In this document: positions 1-8,187 of the stretch, piece after piece
How the letters are laid out: every line of letters begins with the position of its first letter
Numbering within the stretch: position 1 is the stretch's first letter
Assembly (NCBI RefSeq): GCF_003606365.2
Contig: NZ_CP031933.2
Location: 1,364,001 to 1,428,000 of the forward strand
Length of the DNA stretch: 64,000 nt
Source of the DNA: Companilactobacillus zhachilii
GTDB lineage: Bacteria > Bacillota > Bacilli > Lactobacillales > Lactobacillaceae
Direction of reading: 5' to 3'
Notes under the pieces: generated by a model
What the model saw: the letters and a program-made list of their open reading frames with translations, nothing else
Told to the model about the DNA's origin: nothing
Databases searched by the model: none
Made by a program: the position numbers and the translations under genes

Positions 1-73
1 TAAAAATAAACTAATACTTTGCATAATTAAATTCATATGCTATTATATTAAAAAGAAATGAGGTGGAGGATTT

Positions 74-424
74 ATGACAGCACAATCAAATAAATATCGT
101 ATATTAGAAACTAACGTTCTCTTAGAAAGATTTGTAACTTATAACGAGGTTTTTACAGAATATTTTAAGACGATGAAAATTATCGAACGAGGGGAAGCGT
201 TGAGATATGAAACATATTCACGCTTAGCCGATAATTATATTTCAAATATCCATCGTTTTATGAAGTTGTGTATTTCTTACCTTGATAAATATCATCTTCA
301 AAACAGTGTGATGGCTGAAAAATTAAACAATTACTTTGTTGATTTAATTGACGCCCTTAACTGTATGGATACTGATAATAATCTAATCAATCACTTGAGT
401 TTAGAAGAAGCTCGTTCAAAATAA
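74..424 (+). CDS. Hypothetical protein, 116 aa
   Basis: I do not recognise this family. The ATG follows a strong ribosome binding site (GGTGGAGG, about 5 bases upstream), so the start is well supported. The product is soluble, rich in Tyr, Asn, Leu and Glu, and predicted mostly helical, with no signal peptide, membrane segment or familiar motif. It stands alone, followed directly by a dispersed element (about 437-810), so no operon context helps. A conserved Lactobacillaceae protein of unknown role is the likeliest reading. Confidence 0.7.
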   Translation: MTAQSNKYRILETNVLLERFVTYNEVFTEYFKTMKIIERGEALRYETYSRLADNYISNIHRFMKLCISYLDKYHLQNSVMAEKLNNYFVDLIDALNCMDTDNNLINHLSLEEARSK

Positions 425-436
425 AAGCAAGTCAAG

Positions 437-810
437 GCGAATTCCTCAATTCGATTAATTTTTTCATTAAATAAAAAGGGCTAGGTATTTCTTCTGGGAT
501 AAATCCAGAAAAATATCTAGCCTTTTGCTTATGTTCAATTTCGAATAAGATAGCACTTTTTTATCAAATTAGTTAGTTACATCGTATAAAGAATAACGAA
601 TATATTAGTCTCTGGGTGCAAGAAATGTTGGCAGCAGTGAAGGTGGCGTTATGGCTTTAGCCATTACACCACGGGACGAGTTTTGAAATTCGCGTACTTT
701 GCGAAGTTCAAAATCGAGATTGGAGACCGCACTCTGGCTCCAATCGGTCCCCACAGCACCAACATTTCTTGCACCCAGAGACGGTAGATAACCAAAGTTA
801 AGAAAGAACC
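437..810 (-). mobile_element. Compound MITE-like element, type A (copy 1)
   Basis: Seen: on the minus strand the element runs from a GGTTCTTTCTTAACTTTGG end (about 810) through the structured core at 608-782, an AT-rich spacer and a terminator-like hairpin (473-526) to a degenerate far end near 437. Near-identical architecture occurs at 6752-7123 and 19198-19566, where both ends are clearer inverted repeats. It has no coding capacity. Inference: a non-autonomous element moved by a transposase encoded elsewhere. Confidence 0.6.
608..782 (+). repeat. Dispersed multi-helix structured repeat, copy 1
   Basis: The outer arm is a perfect 24-bp inverted repeat (GTCTCTGGGTGC at the left, GCACCCAGAGAC at the right). 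Inside are an ATGGC-TTTA-GCCAT hairpin, a TTCGC/GCGAA hairpin and a GATTGGAG/CTCCAATC helix. It is intergenic, between a hypothetical gene and prmA. This is one of twelve copies; the shared conserved core reads GGTGGCGTT, then ACACCACGGGACGAG. Confidence 0.9.
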
Positions 811-964
811 TCTTTTTTTTATTGGCTTTTTCTAGTAATCTAATTAATAACTATAAGTTGTTGTCTTCAGTCGCAAACAGGGAAACTTGTGACTTGAGAC
901 TAATATAATGGTGGAAAGACAAAAGCCACGTTTTAAATCAGATACAACTGGAGGAACTACATAA

Positions 965-1882
965 ATGCTTTGGAAAAAAATAACGGTCGCCATTCCTAAT
1001 GATTTTGATCCTGAAATTATTTCGGATGTCTTTATGCGTGTTGGCGCTAATGGGACAGAAATGGTTGACGATGAAAATAATGAGGTTAAAACAAAAATTA
1101 ACTCTTATTTTGATGAGAACAGTTATGATGATAAAATTGTAAATAACTTACAAGCTGAAATCGATAAATTACCTGAATTTGGCTTTGATACTACTGGAGT
1201 TAAGATTTCTATCAGTGAACTAGATGATAGTAGCTGGGAAAATGAATGGAAACAGTATTATCATCCGGTAAAAATCAGTCGCTATTTGACGGTTGTACCT
1301 AATTGGGTCGATTACCAACCAAAGTACGCTGATGAACATACTATTGTTATGGATCCTGGTAAGTCATTTGGTACCGGAACCCATCCAACTACTTATTCAT
1401 GTATGCAAGCATTAGAGCTAATTCTAGGCGATGCTGACTCACTTTATGATGTCGGAACTGGTTCAGGCATTTTATCGATTCAAGCTCGTTTGTTGGGTGT
1501 GAAGGATATCAAGGCTTACGATCTTGACCCTGAAGCTGTCCGCGCTGCCAAGGAAAATATTCAACTGAATCCTGGCTGTGAAGATATTGAAGTATTTGAA
1601 AATTCTTTACTTGATGGTGTTGATGGCAAAGTTGATGTGATTGTCGCTAATATGTTAGCCGATGTCATTCAACAATTTATTCCTGACATCGATAATCATT
1701 TGAATGCTAATGGTTTTGTAGTATTATCGGGTATTATTAATGAAAAAGAGCAATTGATAACTGACCAAATGGCTGAACAAGGCTTTATCGTCTTGGAAGC
1801 TTTCCATTTAAAGGGATGGTCAACATTAATTTGTAGAAGAAAAGAAGAGTTCGAGGCGGAAGATGGAGCAATACTTCGTTAA
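965..1882 (+). CDS. prmA: Ribosomal protein L11 methyltransferase PrmA
   Basis: SAM-dependent methyltransferase expected to methylate ribosomal protein L11 in the cytosol. The 305-residue protein has the family's usual length: an N-terminal substrate-recognition domain (about 1-110), then a Rossmann methyltransferase domain with the SAM-binding VGTGSGILSIQA motif near residue 165 and the VANMLADV motif that follows in PrmA. GGAGG lies 9 bases before the ATG. The 3' end overlaps rsmE by 20 bases, so the two rRNA/ribosome methyltransferases are probably co-translated. Identification is by motif and by this characteristic neighbour pair. Confidence 0.95.
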   Translation: MLWKKITVAIPNDFDPEIISDVFMRVGANGTEMVDDENNEVKTKINSYFDENSYDDKIVNNLQAEIDKLPEFGFDTTGVKISISELDDSSWENEWKQYYHPVKISRYLTVVPNWVDYQPKYADEHTIVMDPGKSFGTGTHPTTYSCMQALELILGDADSLYDVGTGSGILSIQARLLGVKDIKAYDLDPEAVRAAKENIQLNPGCEDIEVFENSLLDGVDGKVDVIVANMLADVIQQFIPDIDNHLNANGFVVLSGIINEKEQLITDQMAEQGFIVLEAFHLKGWSTLICRRKEEFEAEDGAILR

Positions 1883-2612
1883 AGAAATTATTAATAGTGA
1901 TAAATTTACAATCGATGAAGCAGAGACTTTTAAGCATATTGCTAAAGTAATGCGTCATAAGACTGGTGATATTGTTTATTTGGTGGATCCAAGTGAGAAA
2001 CTATATGCAGCTACAATTGATGAAATTGATAGTGAGAATAACAATATTTTGACTTCGATTGAGTTGGTAAATCGCCCTAGTACAGAAATGCCGGTTGATG
2101 TGACGGTGGCCTGTTCCTTATCTAAAAAGGATAAGATTGAGTGGATTACCCAGAAGTCGACTGAATTAGGAGCTAAGACGATTATTTTCTTCGATTCTAA
2201 GTATTCGATAATGAAGTGGAAGACTAATGTCGTTGAAAAGAAACTAGCTCGTTTACAAGAAATCGCCAAAAATGCGGCTCAGCAGTCTAAACGCCGGATT
2301 ATTCCTGAAGTTATTTATGTTAACAAGTTGGCTGATTTATTGAAATATCAAGCAGAGGCCAATTTAGTTGCTTATGAAGAATCGGCCAAGCAGGGTGAAA
2401 TCAGTCGTCTCGGTCAAACTTTAAATCAGTCACCAAAATCGGTATTATGTGCTTTTGGACCGGAAGGTGGATTTGCTCCAGACGAGATCGACTTTTTGAA
2501 TCAAAATGATTTTGTATCAGTGGGCTTAGGTCCTCGAATCATGCGAGCTGAAACTGCTCCCATGTATTTCTTATCAGTGCTATCATATAAGTACGAACTA
2601 ACAGTAAAATGA
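1863..2612 (+). CDS. rsmE: 16S rRNA (uracil1498-N3)-methyltransferase RsmE
   Basis: Methylates U1498 of 16S rRNA; a SPOUT-class methyltransferase. The 249-residue protein starts with a PUA-like RNA-binding segment (about 1-70) and ends with the knotted SAM-binding region: GPEGGFAPDEI near residue 200 and LGPRIMRAETAP near residue 222 are RsmE signatures. The start lies inside the end of prmA, with purine-rich sequence upstream acting as the binding site. The gene is intact and forms an operon with prmA. Confidence 0.95.
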   Translation: MEQYFVKEIINSDKFTIDEAETFKHIAKVMRHKTGDIVYLVDPSEKLYAATIDEIDSENNNILTSIELVNRPSTEMPVDVTVACSLSKKDKIEWITQKSTELGAKTIIFFDSKYSIMKWKTNVVEKKLARLQEIAKNAAQQSKRRIIPEVIYVNKLADLLKYQAEANLVAYEESAKQGEISRLGQTLNQSPKSVLCAFGPEGGFAPDEIDFLNQNDFVSVGLGPRIMRAETAPMYFLSVLSYKYELTVK

Positions 2613-2633
2613 GGAACAAATCGTGAAAAATAT

Positions 2634-2960
2634 TTGGAAAAAGTTGAAAAATCAAAAACAACTTATATTGCATTAATCTCAATCGTATTGGTATTTATTA
2701 TGCCAATCTTGTTTAATCTCTTTCATTTAGGTAGAACGAACCGCATCATTTGGTTATTCTTTATTATCAATATTTTGTTTGCCAGTTTTATTGGTTGGTT
2801 TTCGAAGAAATATAACTTATCGTTTTATAATTTAGTTATTTTTCCAGTTATCTTCGTAATCAGTGTGTTCGTTAAATATGGTCGCTACGGCTATTTTTTA
2901 GCCGGAATTTACTTGGTTTTAAGTATTTTAATTTATTTCTTATTTGATAAAGAAAATTAA
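2634..2960 (+). CDS. Small membrane protein, possibly frameshifted at its start
   Basis: About 108 residues with three hydrophobic helices (roughly residues 12-30, 38-58 and 62-105); family not recognised. The only start in this frame is TTG at 2634, poorly spaced (about 18 bases) from the GAGG at 2611-2614. A GTG at 2623 is better placed behind that site but opens another frame, giving VKNIWKKLKNQK before a stop at 2676. Adding one A to the five-A run near 2656-2660 would join the two frames into one smooth protein. Start or integrity is therefore uncertain. It follows rsmE by 21 bases and precedes a terminator. Confidence 0.55.
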   Translation: MEKVEKSKTTYIALISIVLVFIMPILFNLFHLGRTNRIIWLFFIINILFASFIGWFSKKYNLSFYNLVIFPVIFVISVFVKYGRYGYFLAGIYLVLSILIYFLFDKEN

Positions 2961-3000
2961 TTGATATTTAGCATTAAAGCAATCATAATAATATGTAAAC

Positions 3001-3032
3001 TTAAAAGCACTCGCTGAGTGCTTTTTATTGTA
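3001..3032 (+). terminator. Rho-independent terminator before rel
   Basis: AAAAGCACTC and GAGTGCTTTT form a 10-bp stem with a short GCT loop, followed by T-rich sequence. It ends the prmA-rsmE transcription unit. Confidence 0.75.
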
Positions 3033-3049
3033 ACGGGGTGAATATTTCC

Positions 3050-5281
3050 ATGAAAAAAATTAAAGATTATACACCAGAAGAAGTTTTAGATATTTGTCGT
3101 AGCTATATGAACGAGGAGCACGTCGAATTTGTCAATAAGTCGTATCAGTTTGCGGCTTACGTTCACAAGGAGCAAAAGCGTGCTACTGGCGAGCCATATA
3201 TTATTCACCCAACTCAAGTAGCAGAAATTTTAGCTTCATTACATATGGACCCTTATACTGTGGCAGCAGGTTATTTACATGATGTCGTTGAAGATACCAA
3301 CGTGACCCTTGGTGATGTTAAAGAACTTTTTGGTGAACAAGTTGGCACGATTGTCGATGGCGTTACCAAAATCAGTAAATATAAATATCACTCTCATCAA
3401 GAACTTTTGGCCGAAAATCACCGGAAGATGTTATTGGCAACCGCCAAGGACTTACGTGTCATCATGGTGAAATTGGCAGACCGATTGCATAATATGAGAA
3501 CTTTAAAGGCTTTGCGTCCGGATAAACAACGTCGTATCGCCAATGAAACTTTGGAAATTTATGCACCTTTAGCTGATCGTTTAGGTATTAGTAAGATCAA
3601 ATGGGAATTGGAAGACTTATCTTTGCATTATATCAATCCCCAACAGTATTACCGGATTGTCCACTTGATGAATAGTAAACGTGATCAACGTGAAGCTTAT
3701 ATTGCTGAAGCCATTGATTATATTAAGAAAAATGTTGACGCCCTGGGTATTAAATATGATATTTATGGTCGTCCTAAGCATATTTATTCAATCTATAAGA
3801 AAATGCGTGATAAGCATAAGCAATTTTCTGAATTATATGATTTGCTAGCTATTCGTATCGTGGTTGATTCAGTTAAGGATTGTTACGCGGTTTTGGGTTC
3901 GATTCACTCTAAGTGGAAGCCAATTCCAGGTCGCTTCAAAGACTATATTGCTGTACCTAAGGCAAATGGGTATCAATCGCTACATACAACAATCATTGGC
4001 CCTGGTGGTCAACCACTCGAAGTTCAAATTAGAACATTTGAAATGCATCAAGTTGCTGAATATGGTGTTGCTGCTCACTGGGCTTATAAGGAAGGTAATT
4101 TTGAAGGTGCTAACATCGACGATAATGAACAAAAAATCGATGTTTTCCGTGAAATCTTGGAACTTCAAGAAAATTCTGATAATGCCGCTGATTTTATGAA
4201 GTCAGTGAAGGGTGAAATTTTCAATGACCGTGTTTATGTATTTACGCCTGAAGGTGAAGTTATCGAGCTACCTAAGGGCGCTGTAACGCTTGATTTCGCT
4301 TATCAAGTACATACGGAAGTTGGTAATCATTCGATTGGTGCTAAAATCAATGGCAGAATGGTTCCATTAAACTATCAATTGAAGAATGGCGACATTGTGG
4401 AAATGTTGACTAACTCTAACTCAGAGCCAAGTCGTGACTGGGTCAATGTTGTTTATACTTCACGAGCACGTAATAAAATCAAACGTTACTTTAGAACTAA
4501 AGATCGTGAAGAAAATATTGTCCTCGGTCGTGAGTCAATTGAAAATGAATTGAAGAATCGTTCTTTGTCAGGTAAAAAATATCTTGATAAGAAACATTTG
4601 GAAATTGCTATGAAAATTTTCAACTATACTGAGCCAGATGAATTGTTCAATGCAGTTGGTTATGGTGAACTTTCGCCAATTAACGTCGTTCATAAGTTAG
4701 TAAGTGAAGATCCAGACCGCAAAAAAGAAGCTGAGAAAAAAGAGCTTGAAGAACAAGTTATTACTAATACTGAAGAAAAGGTTACACAGCCACAATCTGA
4801 GAGTCCTAAACTTAAAAAGGAACGTAATAACGCTAATACTAGTATTTCCGTGCAAGGAATCGATAATTTGCTAATTCGTTTAGCTAAATGTTGTAATCCG
4901 ATTCCTGGGGATGAAATTGTTGGTTATATTACTAAGGGCCGCGGGTTGACGATTCATCGTGCCGATTGTCCTAATGTCCAAAGTGAAGAAGCAAAGCGTC
5001 GATTCATTGACGTTAGTTGGGATAATGTCACAAAAGAGAAGCGTTATACCGCCGAACTTGATGTCTATGCCTTTAATCGTAATGGCCTGATCAACGAAGT
5101 ACTACAAGTAATCAATTCGAATACTAATACGCTAAATAATGTAATTGGTCGCCTTGATAAAGAAAAGATGGCCATCATTCATGTAAGTATTGGTGTTAAT
5201 AATAAGGAACATTTGGATAACATTATTTCGAAGTTGAAGAATATACCAAATGTCTATGAAATCAAGAGGACGGTAGCTTAA
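3050..5281 (+). CDS. relA: Bifunctional (p)ppGpp synthetase/hydrolase, Rel family
   Basis: Makes and degrades the stringent-response alarmone (p)ppGpp. Domains in order: HD hydrolase (about 30-190, with the metal-site motif YLHDVVEDT intact), synthetase (about 230-350, with [13 protein letters not shown]), TGS (about 390-450, [11 protein letters not shown]), zinc-finger-like/helical region with [10 protein letters not shown] near 615, and a C-terminal ACT domain. Intact HD residues imply a bifunctional long RSH enzyme. I chose ATG 3050 over GTG 3038 because the GGGG-containing site is better spaced. The stop codon overlaps dtd's ATG by one base, so rel-dtd is an operon. Confidence 0.95.
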   Translation: MKKIKDYTPEEVLDICRSYMNEEHVEFVNKSYQFAAYVHKEQKRATGEPYIIHPTQVAEILASLHMDPYTVAAGYLHDVVEDTNVTLGDVKELFGEQVGTIVDGVTKISKYKYHSHQELLAENHRKMLLATAKDLRVIMVKLADRLHNMRTLKALRPDKQRRIANETLEIYAPLADRLGISKIKWELEDLSLHYINPQQYYRIVHLMNSKRDQREAYIAEAIDYIKKNVDALGIKYDIYGRPKHIYSIYKKMRDKHKQFSELYDLLAIRIVVDSVKDCYAVLGSIHSKWKPIPGRFKDYIAVPKANGYQSLHTTIIGPGGQPLEVQIRTFEMHQVAEYGVAAHWAYKEGNFEGANIDDNEQKIDVFREILELQENSDNAADFMKSVKGEIFNDRVYVFTPEGEVIELPKGAVTLDFAYQVHTEVGNHSIGAKINGRMVPLNYQLKNGDIVEMLTNSNSEPSRDWVNVVYTSRARNKIKRYFRTKDREENIVLGRESIENELKNRSLSGKKYLDKKHLEIAMKIFNYTEPDELFNAVGYGELSPINVVHKLVSEDPDRKKEAEKKELEEQVITNTEEKVTQPQSESPKLKKERNNANTSISVQGIDNLLIRLAKCCNPIPGDEIVGYITKGRGLTIHRADCPNVQSEEAKRRFIDVSWDNVTKEKRYTAELDVYAFNRNGLINEVLQVINSNTNTLNNVIGRLDKEKMAIIHVSIGVNNKEHLDNIISKLKNIPNVYEIKRTVA

Positions 5282-5718
5282 TGAAAGTTGTAGTACAACG
5301 AGTATCTCAAGCTAAAGTGACTGTTGACGACAAAATCCTTGGTCAAATTGATCAAGGATTTTGTTTGTTAGTTGCTTTTGCAAATGAAGATACAGATGAA
5401 ACACTCGAATATATGGCACGAAAAATTGCAAATATGCGTGTCTTTTCGGATACGGATGATAAAATGAATTTAGCAATAAATGATGTTGATGGAAAGATCT
5501 TGTCGATTTCCCAGTTTACACTCTATGCGGATACTAAGCATGGTAACCGACCAAGTTTTACTGGTGCAGGTGATTTTGCGACATCAAGCAAGAAATATGA
5601 TCAATTCAATGACTTATTGAGAGGGTATGGATTGACCGTTGAAACTGGTGAATTTGGGGCTGATATGCAAGTATCATTGACCAATGATGGACCAGTAACT
5701 ATTTTAATGGAGAGATAA
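5281..5718 (+). CDS. dtd: D-aminoacyl-tRNA deacylase
   Basis: Removes D-amino acids wrongly attached to tRNA (chirality proofreading). The 145-residue protein is full length, starts [15 protein letters not shown] and carries the SQFTLYAD motif near residue 78 and the cross-subunit Gly-Pro motif region NDGPVTI at the end, all typical of Dtd. It overlaps rel's stop by one base (TAATG), the usual Firmicutes arrangement. Confidence 0.95.
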   Translation: MKVVVQRVSQAKVTVDDKILGQIDQGFCLLVAFANEDTDETLEYMARKIANMRVFSDTDDKMNLAINDVDGKILSISQFTLYADTKHGNRPSFTGAGDFATSSKKYDQFNDLLRGYGLTVETGEFGADMQVSLTNDGPVTILMER

Positions 5719-5720
5719 AT

Positions 5721-6344
5721 ATGAAAAGTATTGTTTGGGACTTTGATGATACTATTGCTAATAGTTATCCAGGGATTGTCTCAGCGACTCAGAAATCTTT
5801 ACGCGAAAACTTTGGGATTAGTTTGTCAAAAGATACAATTTTTAAGGAAGCTAAGAAGACTTCTGTGCGGAAGTTTGTGACTGAATTATTAAAAGATCAA
5901 GATGATGTAGCACAAGCGGTGAAAGTATTTTATGCCAGTTATTTCAGATATGAAAAAGAGTATCATGACAAGATTACTTTGATTCCACATATTAAAAATG
6001 TTTTGCAATATTGTGATGAGCAACATTGCATGCAATTTATCGTTACACATCGTGACCAATCAATTTTTCCTTTGGCAAAGTCTTTAGGGATTGAACACTA
6101 CTTTAAAGAAGTTATCAGTGTTGCTGACGGTTTCAAGCGAAAGCCTGACCCCGATATGCTGAAGTACTTGATTAATAAATATGACCTGAAGAAAGAGGAT
6201 CTTTGGGTTGTTGGTGATCGTAAGATTGATATCGATTTCGGTCAGAGTGTTGGTGCTAATACAATATTATTGAATTCTGAATCAGTTGATTTTGGTGAAG
6301 ATTATCGTGTAAGTGACTTATTGGAAATTGAAAAAATAATTTAA
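5721..6344 (+). CDS. HAD-family hydrolase
   Basis: Cytosolic phosphatase of the haloacid dehalogenase superfamily, 207 residues. Motif I DFDDTIANS (nucleophile Asp near residue 8), motif II threonine in IVTHRD, motif III Lys in KRKPDPD and motif IV VVGDRKIDID are all present, with a helical cap between motifs I and II, as in phosphoglycolate-phosphatase-like subfamily members. Substrate cannot be inferred. It lies 2 bases after dtd and its stop overlaps the next gene's start by one base, so it belongs to the rel-dtd operon. Confidence 0.85.
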   Translation: MKSIVWDFDDTIANSYPGIVSATQKSLRENFGISLSKDTIFKEAKKTSVRKFVTELLKDQDDVAQAVKVFYASYFRYEKEYHDKITLIPHIKNVLQYCDEQHCMQFIVTHRDQSIFPLAKSLGIEHYFKEVISVADGFKRKPDPDMLKYLINKYDLKKEDLWVVGDRKIDIDFGQSVGANTILLNSESVDFGEDYRVSDLLEIEKII

Positions 6345-6751
6345 TGGATGTAAATATGGAAAACAAACTTGAAAAATTAACTTATGATCAAATTGTCGCA
6401 ATTCATTTAGCGATTGAAGATAACGAAGAAATCACGTTTAGTGAAAAGCGATTACAAAGTAATATTGAATTTTTAAATCAATTCGATAACTTGAATGTTT
6501 ATTTGACACATTTATTCTGTACAATCATTTGTGATGATATCTTTGAGAAATATAATACTCAAACAGCAATTGCAGCGATGGACTTCTTTTTACGTCGTAA
6601 TGGTTATTGCTTGAATTTGACTGACGAATCAGAGAAAGAAACAATTCTGGGATTAGTTAAAACAATTAAGGAAACACGTGAGTTGAAGAAGACTGAATTA
6701 AATTACATTCAGTCTCGTTTGGCAGATTGTGTACATCCATATAGTGAATAA
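6344..6751 (+). CDS. Doc/Fic-like protein without the catalytic motif
   Basis: A 135-residue protein starting at ATG 6344 (second Met at 6356 is an alternative). Around residues 60-95 it resembles the core helix of Doc-type Fic proteins: THLFCTIICDDIF, then TAIAAMDFFLRRNGY, matching the usual family pattern up to RTAL..ALLFLRRNG. The diagnostic HxFxD/E-(A/G)NKR active site is replaced by DDIFEKYNTQ, so AMPylation or phosphorylation activity is not expected. No antitoxin gene lies nearby; it is coupled to the HAD gene instead. The family assignment is inferred from pattern alone. Confidence 0.55.
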   Translation: MDVNMENKLEKLTYDQIVAIHLAIEDNEEITFSEKRLQSNIEFLNQFDNLNVYLTHLFCTIICDDIFEKYNTQTAIAAMDFFLRRNGYCLNLTDESEKETILGLVKTIKETRELKKTELNYIQSRLADCVHPYSE

Positions 6752-6775
6752 GGTTCTTTAATTTGGTTAGTTGTC

Positions 6776-6949
6776 GTCTCTGTGTGCAAGAAATGTTGGC
6801 GCTGTGGGGACCGATTGGAGCCAAAGAGCGGTCTCAAGTCTCGATTTTGAACTTCGCAAAGTACGCGAATTTCAAAACTTGTCCCGTGGTGTAATAGTAA
6901 AGTCCTAACGCCACCGTCACTGCTGCCAACATTTCTTGCACCCAGAGAC
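6776..6949 (-). repeat. Dispersed multi-helix structured repeat, copy 2
   Basis: Same core as copy 1 but inverted. The outer arm GTGCAAGAAATGTTGGC pairs with GCCAACATTTCTTGCAC. This is the most degenerate copy: the TTTA-loop hairpin arms (AGGAC, CTATT when read in the core's sense) no longer pair and the last helix is partly mismatched, so it may be decaying. Confidence 0.85.
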
Positions 6950-7030
6950 TAATATATTCGTTGTTTTTTATACGGTATAACCAATTGATTCGATAAAGGG
7001 ATTACGCATTATTTGAAATTTAATATAAGC

Positions 7031-7087
7031 AAAAAGGTTAGATATTTTTTCTGGATTTATACCAAGAGAAAAATATCTAACCTTTTT
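7031..7087. terminator. Terminator-like hairpin inside the type A element
   Basis: AAAAAGGTTAGATATTTTT pairs with AAAAATATCTAACCTTTTT across a short loop. Because the stem is flanked by A and T runs on both sides it could terminate transcription in either direction. Related hairpins occur at 473-526, 13683-13735 and 19477-19530. Confidence 0.7.
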
Positions 7088-7132
7088 TATGTTCGGTTCC
7101 GTAACCAGACTTGAGAAAGAACCAACGAATAG

Positions 7133-7457
7133 TTATGCCATAGCTTTTTGTTTTTTGTAAAGGGTGCGATAGTGTGACCACTCATCACGTTCCATCATAA
7201 ATGTTTCGCCGGTGTGCAAATTTCGTACTTTATAAACTGCTGAGAAAAAGTACAAGTCCATTAATGATGCGATTAAAAAGATAATACCAATCCCACGAAA
7301 GAAGAGGGTAACGAGGCCAATCAATAATTCGATGAATTGACGTCGATTGTATGTCCGAAATAGTCTGGGTAACCGGCCGGCTTTATCGTAAAGTTGACGT
7401 GTTTTCTTTGTAGGTAACGATTTTTCAAAATTTTTGATAATTGCTTCCCCCAGTCAT
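7133..7457 (-). pseudogene. Small membrane protein gene with a frameshift in a G5 run
   Basis: An ATG at 7457 overlaps the histidine-phosphatase stop (ATGA), a classic coupled start, but after MTGG its frame closes within about ten codons. Removing one G from the five-G run at 7447-7451 yields one continuous protein of about 107 residues: a basic N-terminal half, two hydrophobic segments, then VRNLHTGETFMMERDEW. The only long intact stretch is the last 63 residues (7133-7324), which would need a TTG start lacking a binding site. So this is a frameshifted gene, or a run-length variant. Family not recognised. Confidence 0.65.
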
Positions 7458-7984
7458 TTGTAATCTAGTTCATAAATACCACAATAAGGAATTTGTGTGT
7501 GCATATCAAGTCCCATCATTCTACGGATAACTTGTCCGTGAGTAACACAACCAATGCAGTCATAGTCATCCTTGTATTTATCGAGCACCGATTTTACTCG
7601 TGTAATTAATTGTTCAGCAGTTTCGTAATCCATATCTGAATGGTGAGTATTATGAAGGTAGTCGTTGAAAGCGGCTTTGACTTGCGGATAACCAGTTAAC
7701 TTACGGCCAGTTAGATCGGGACGCCATTCGTGAAGTAACAATTCCACTTGGGTAGGTAAATTAGGGTTCTTTTTAGCAAATTCCATGGCCGTTTGCATGG
7801 TCCGAGTATAAGGAGAGACTAGAAGTAGTTGCATTTCGTCAAAAATAGGATTTAAAGCAACTTTTTGGGCGACCCTAATACCGTATGGAGTTAAGCGGGT
7901 TAAGTCACGTCCATAGCCAACATAACCCGCTTGGTCAACTTGTTTGAAGTCTGGTTGAGAGTGGCGTATTAAATATACTTTCAT
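7454..7984 (-). CDS. Histidine phosphatase family protein
   Basis: A 176-residue cytosolic phosphatase of the phosphoglycerate-mutase-like superfamily. The N-terminal phospho-histidine motif reads YLIRHSQPD (family RHG, here RHS), a second arginine is in SPYTRTMQTA, and the second catalytic histidine is in CVTHGQVIRRM near residue 145. Substrate is unknown; family members range from phosphosugar to alpha-ribazole phosphatases. GGAGG precedes the ATG. It is translationally coupled to the broken membrane-protein gene downstream. Confidence 0.85.
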   Translation of the reverse strand: MKVYLIRHSQPDFKQVDQAGYVGYGRDLTRLTPYGIRVAQKVALNPIFDEMQLLLVSPYTRTMQTAMEFAKKNPNLPTQVELLLHEWRPDLTGRKLTGYPQVKAAFNDYLHNTHHSDMDYETAEQLITRVKSVLDKYKDDYDCIGCVTHGQVIRRMMGLDMHTQIPYCGIYELDYK

Positions 7985-8044
7985 AGGCTTTCCTCCATTA
8001 GTTGGTCTAACTATAACAAAAAAGACAACTCATTTGTTAAAAAT

Positions 8045-8170
8045 GTGGCGCAGGCGTGGAATAAAGCAATATTTTTCTGTTTAAAATAATAGCTCCAGCA
8101 ATCAAAAATATCAGATTGCTGGAGCTATTATTTAAATCCTAGAAAGCTGACCGTGTTTGGACATACTTTT
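8045..8170. repeat. Hairpin repeat, second family (copy 1)
   Basis: A perfect 20-bp stem (8084-8103 with 8114-8133, containing AGCTCCAGCAATC) with flanks that resemble 20655-20785: GCGTGGAATAAAGC on the left and GAAAGCTGACCGTGTTTGG on the right. It lies just past the amidase gene's stop and may double as its terminator. Confidence 0.7.
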
Positions 8171-8187
8171 TTGTCATTTATATAATT

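Larger units (their letters stand above)
6752..7123 (+). mobile_element. Compound MITE-like element, type A (copy 2)
   Basis: The left end GGTTCTTTAATTTGGTTAG (from 6752) is complementary to the right end ending TTGAGAAAGAACC at 7123. Between them are the structured core (6776-6949), a spacer and a terminator-like hairpin (7031-7087). It begins right at the stop codon of the preceding gene. It has no reading frame of its own. Confidence 0.75.
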
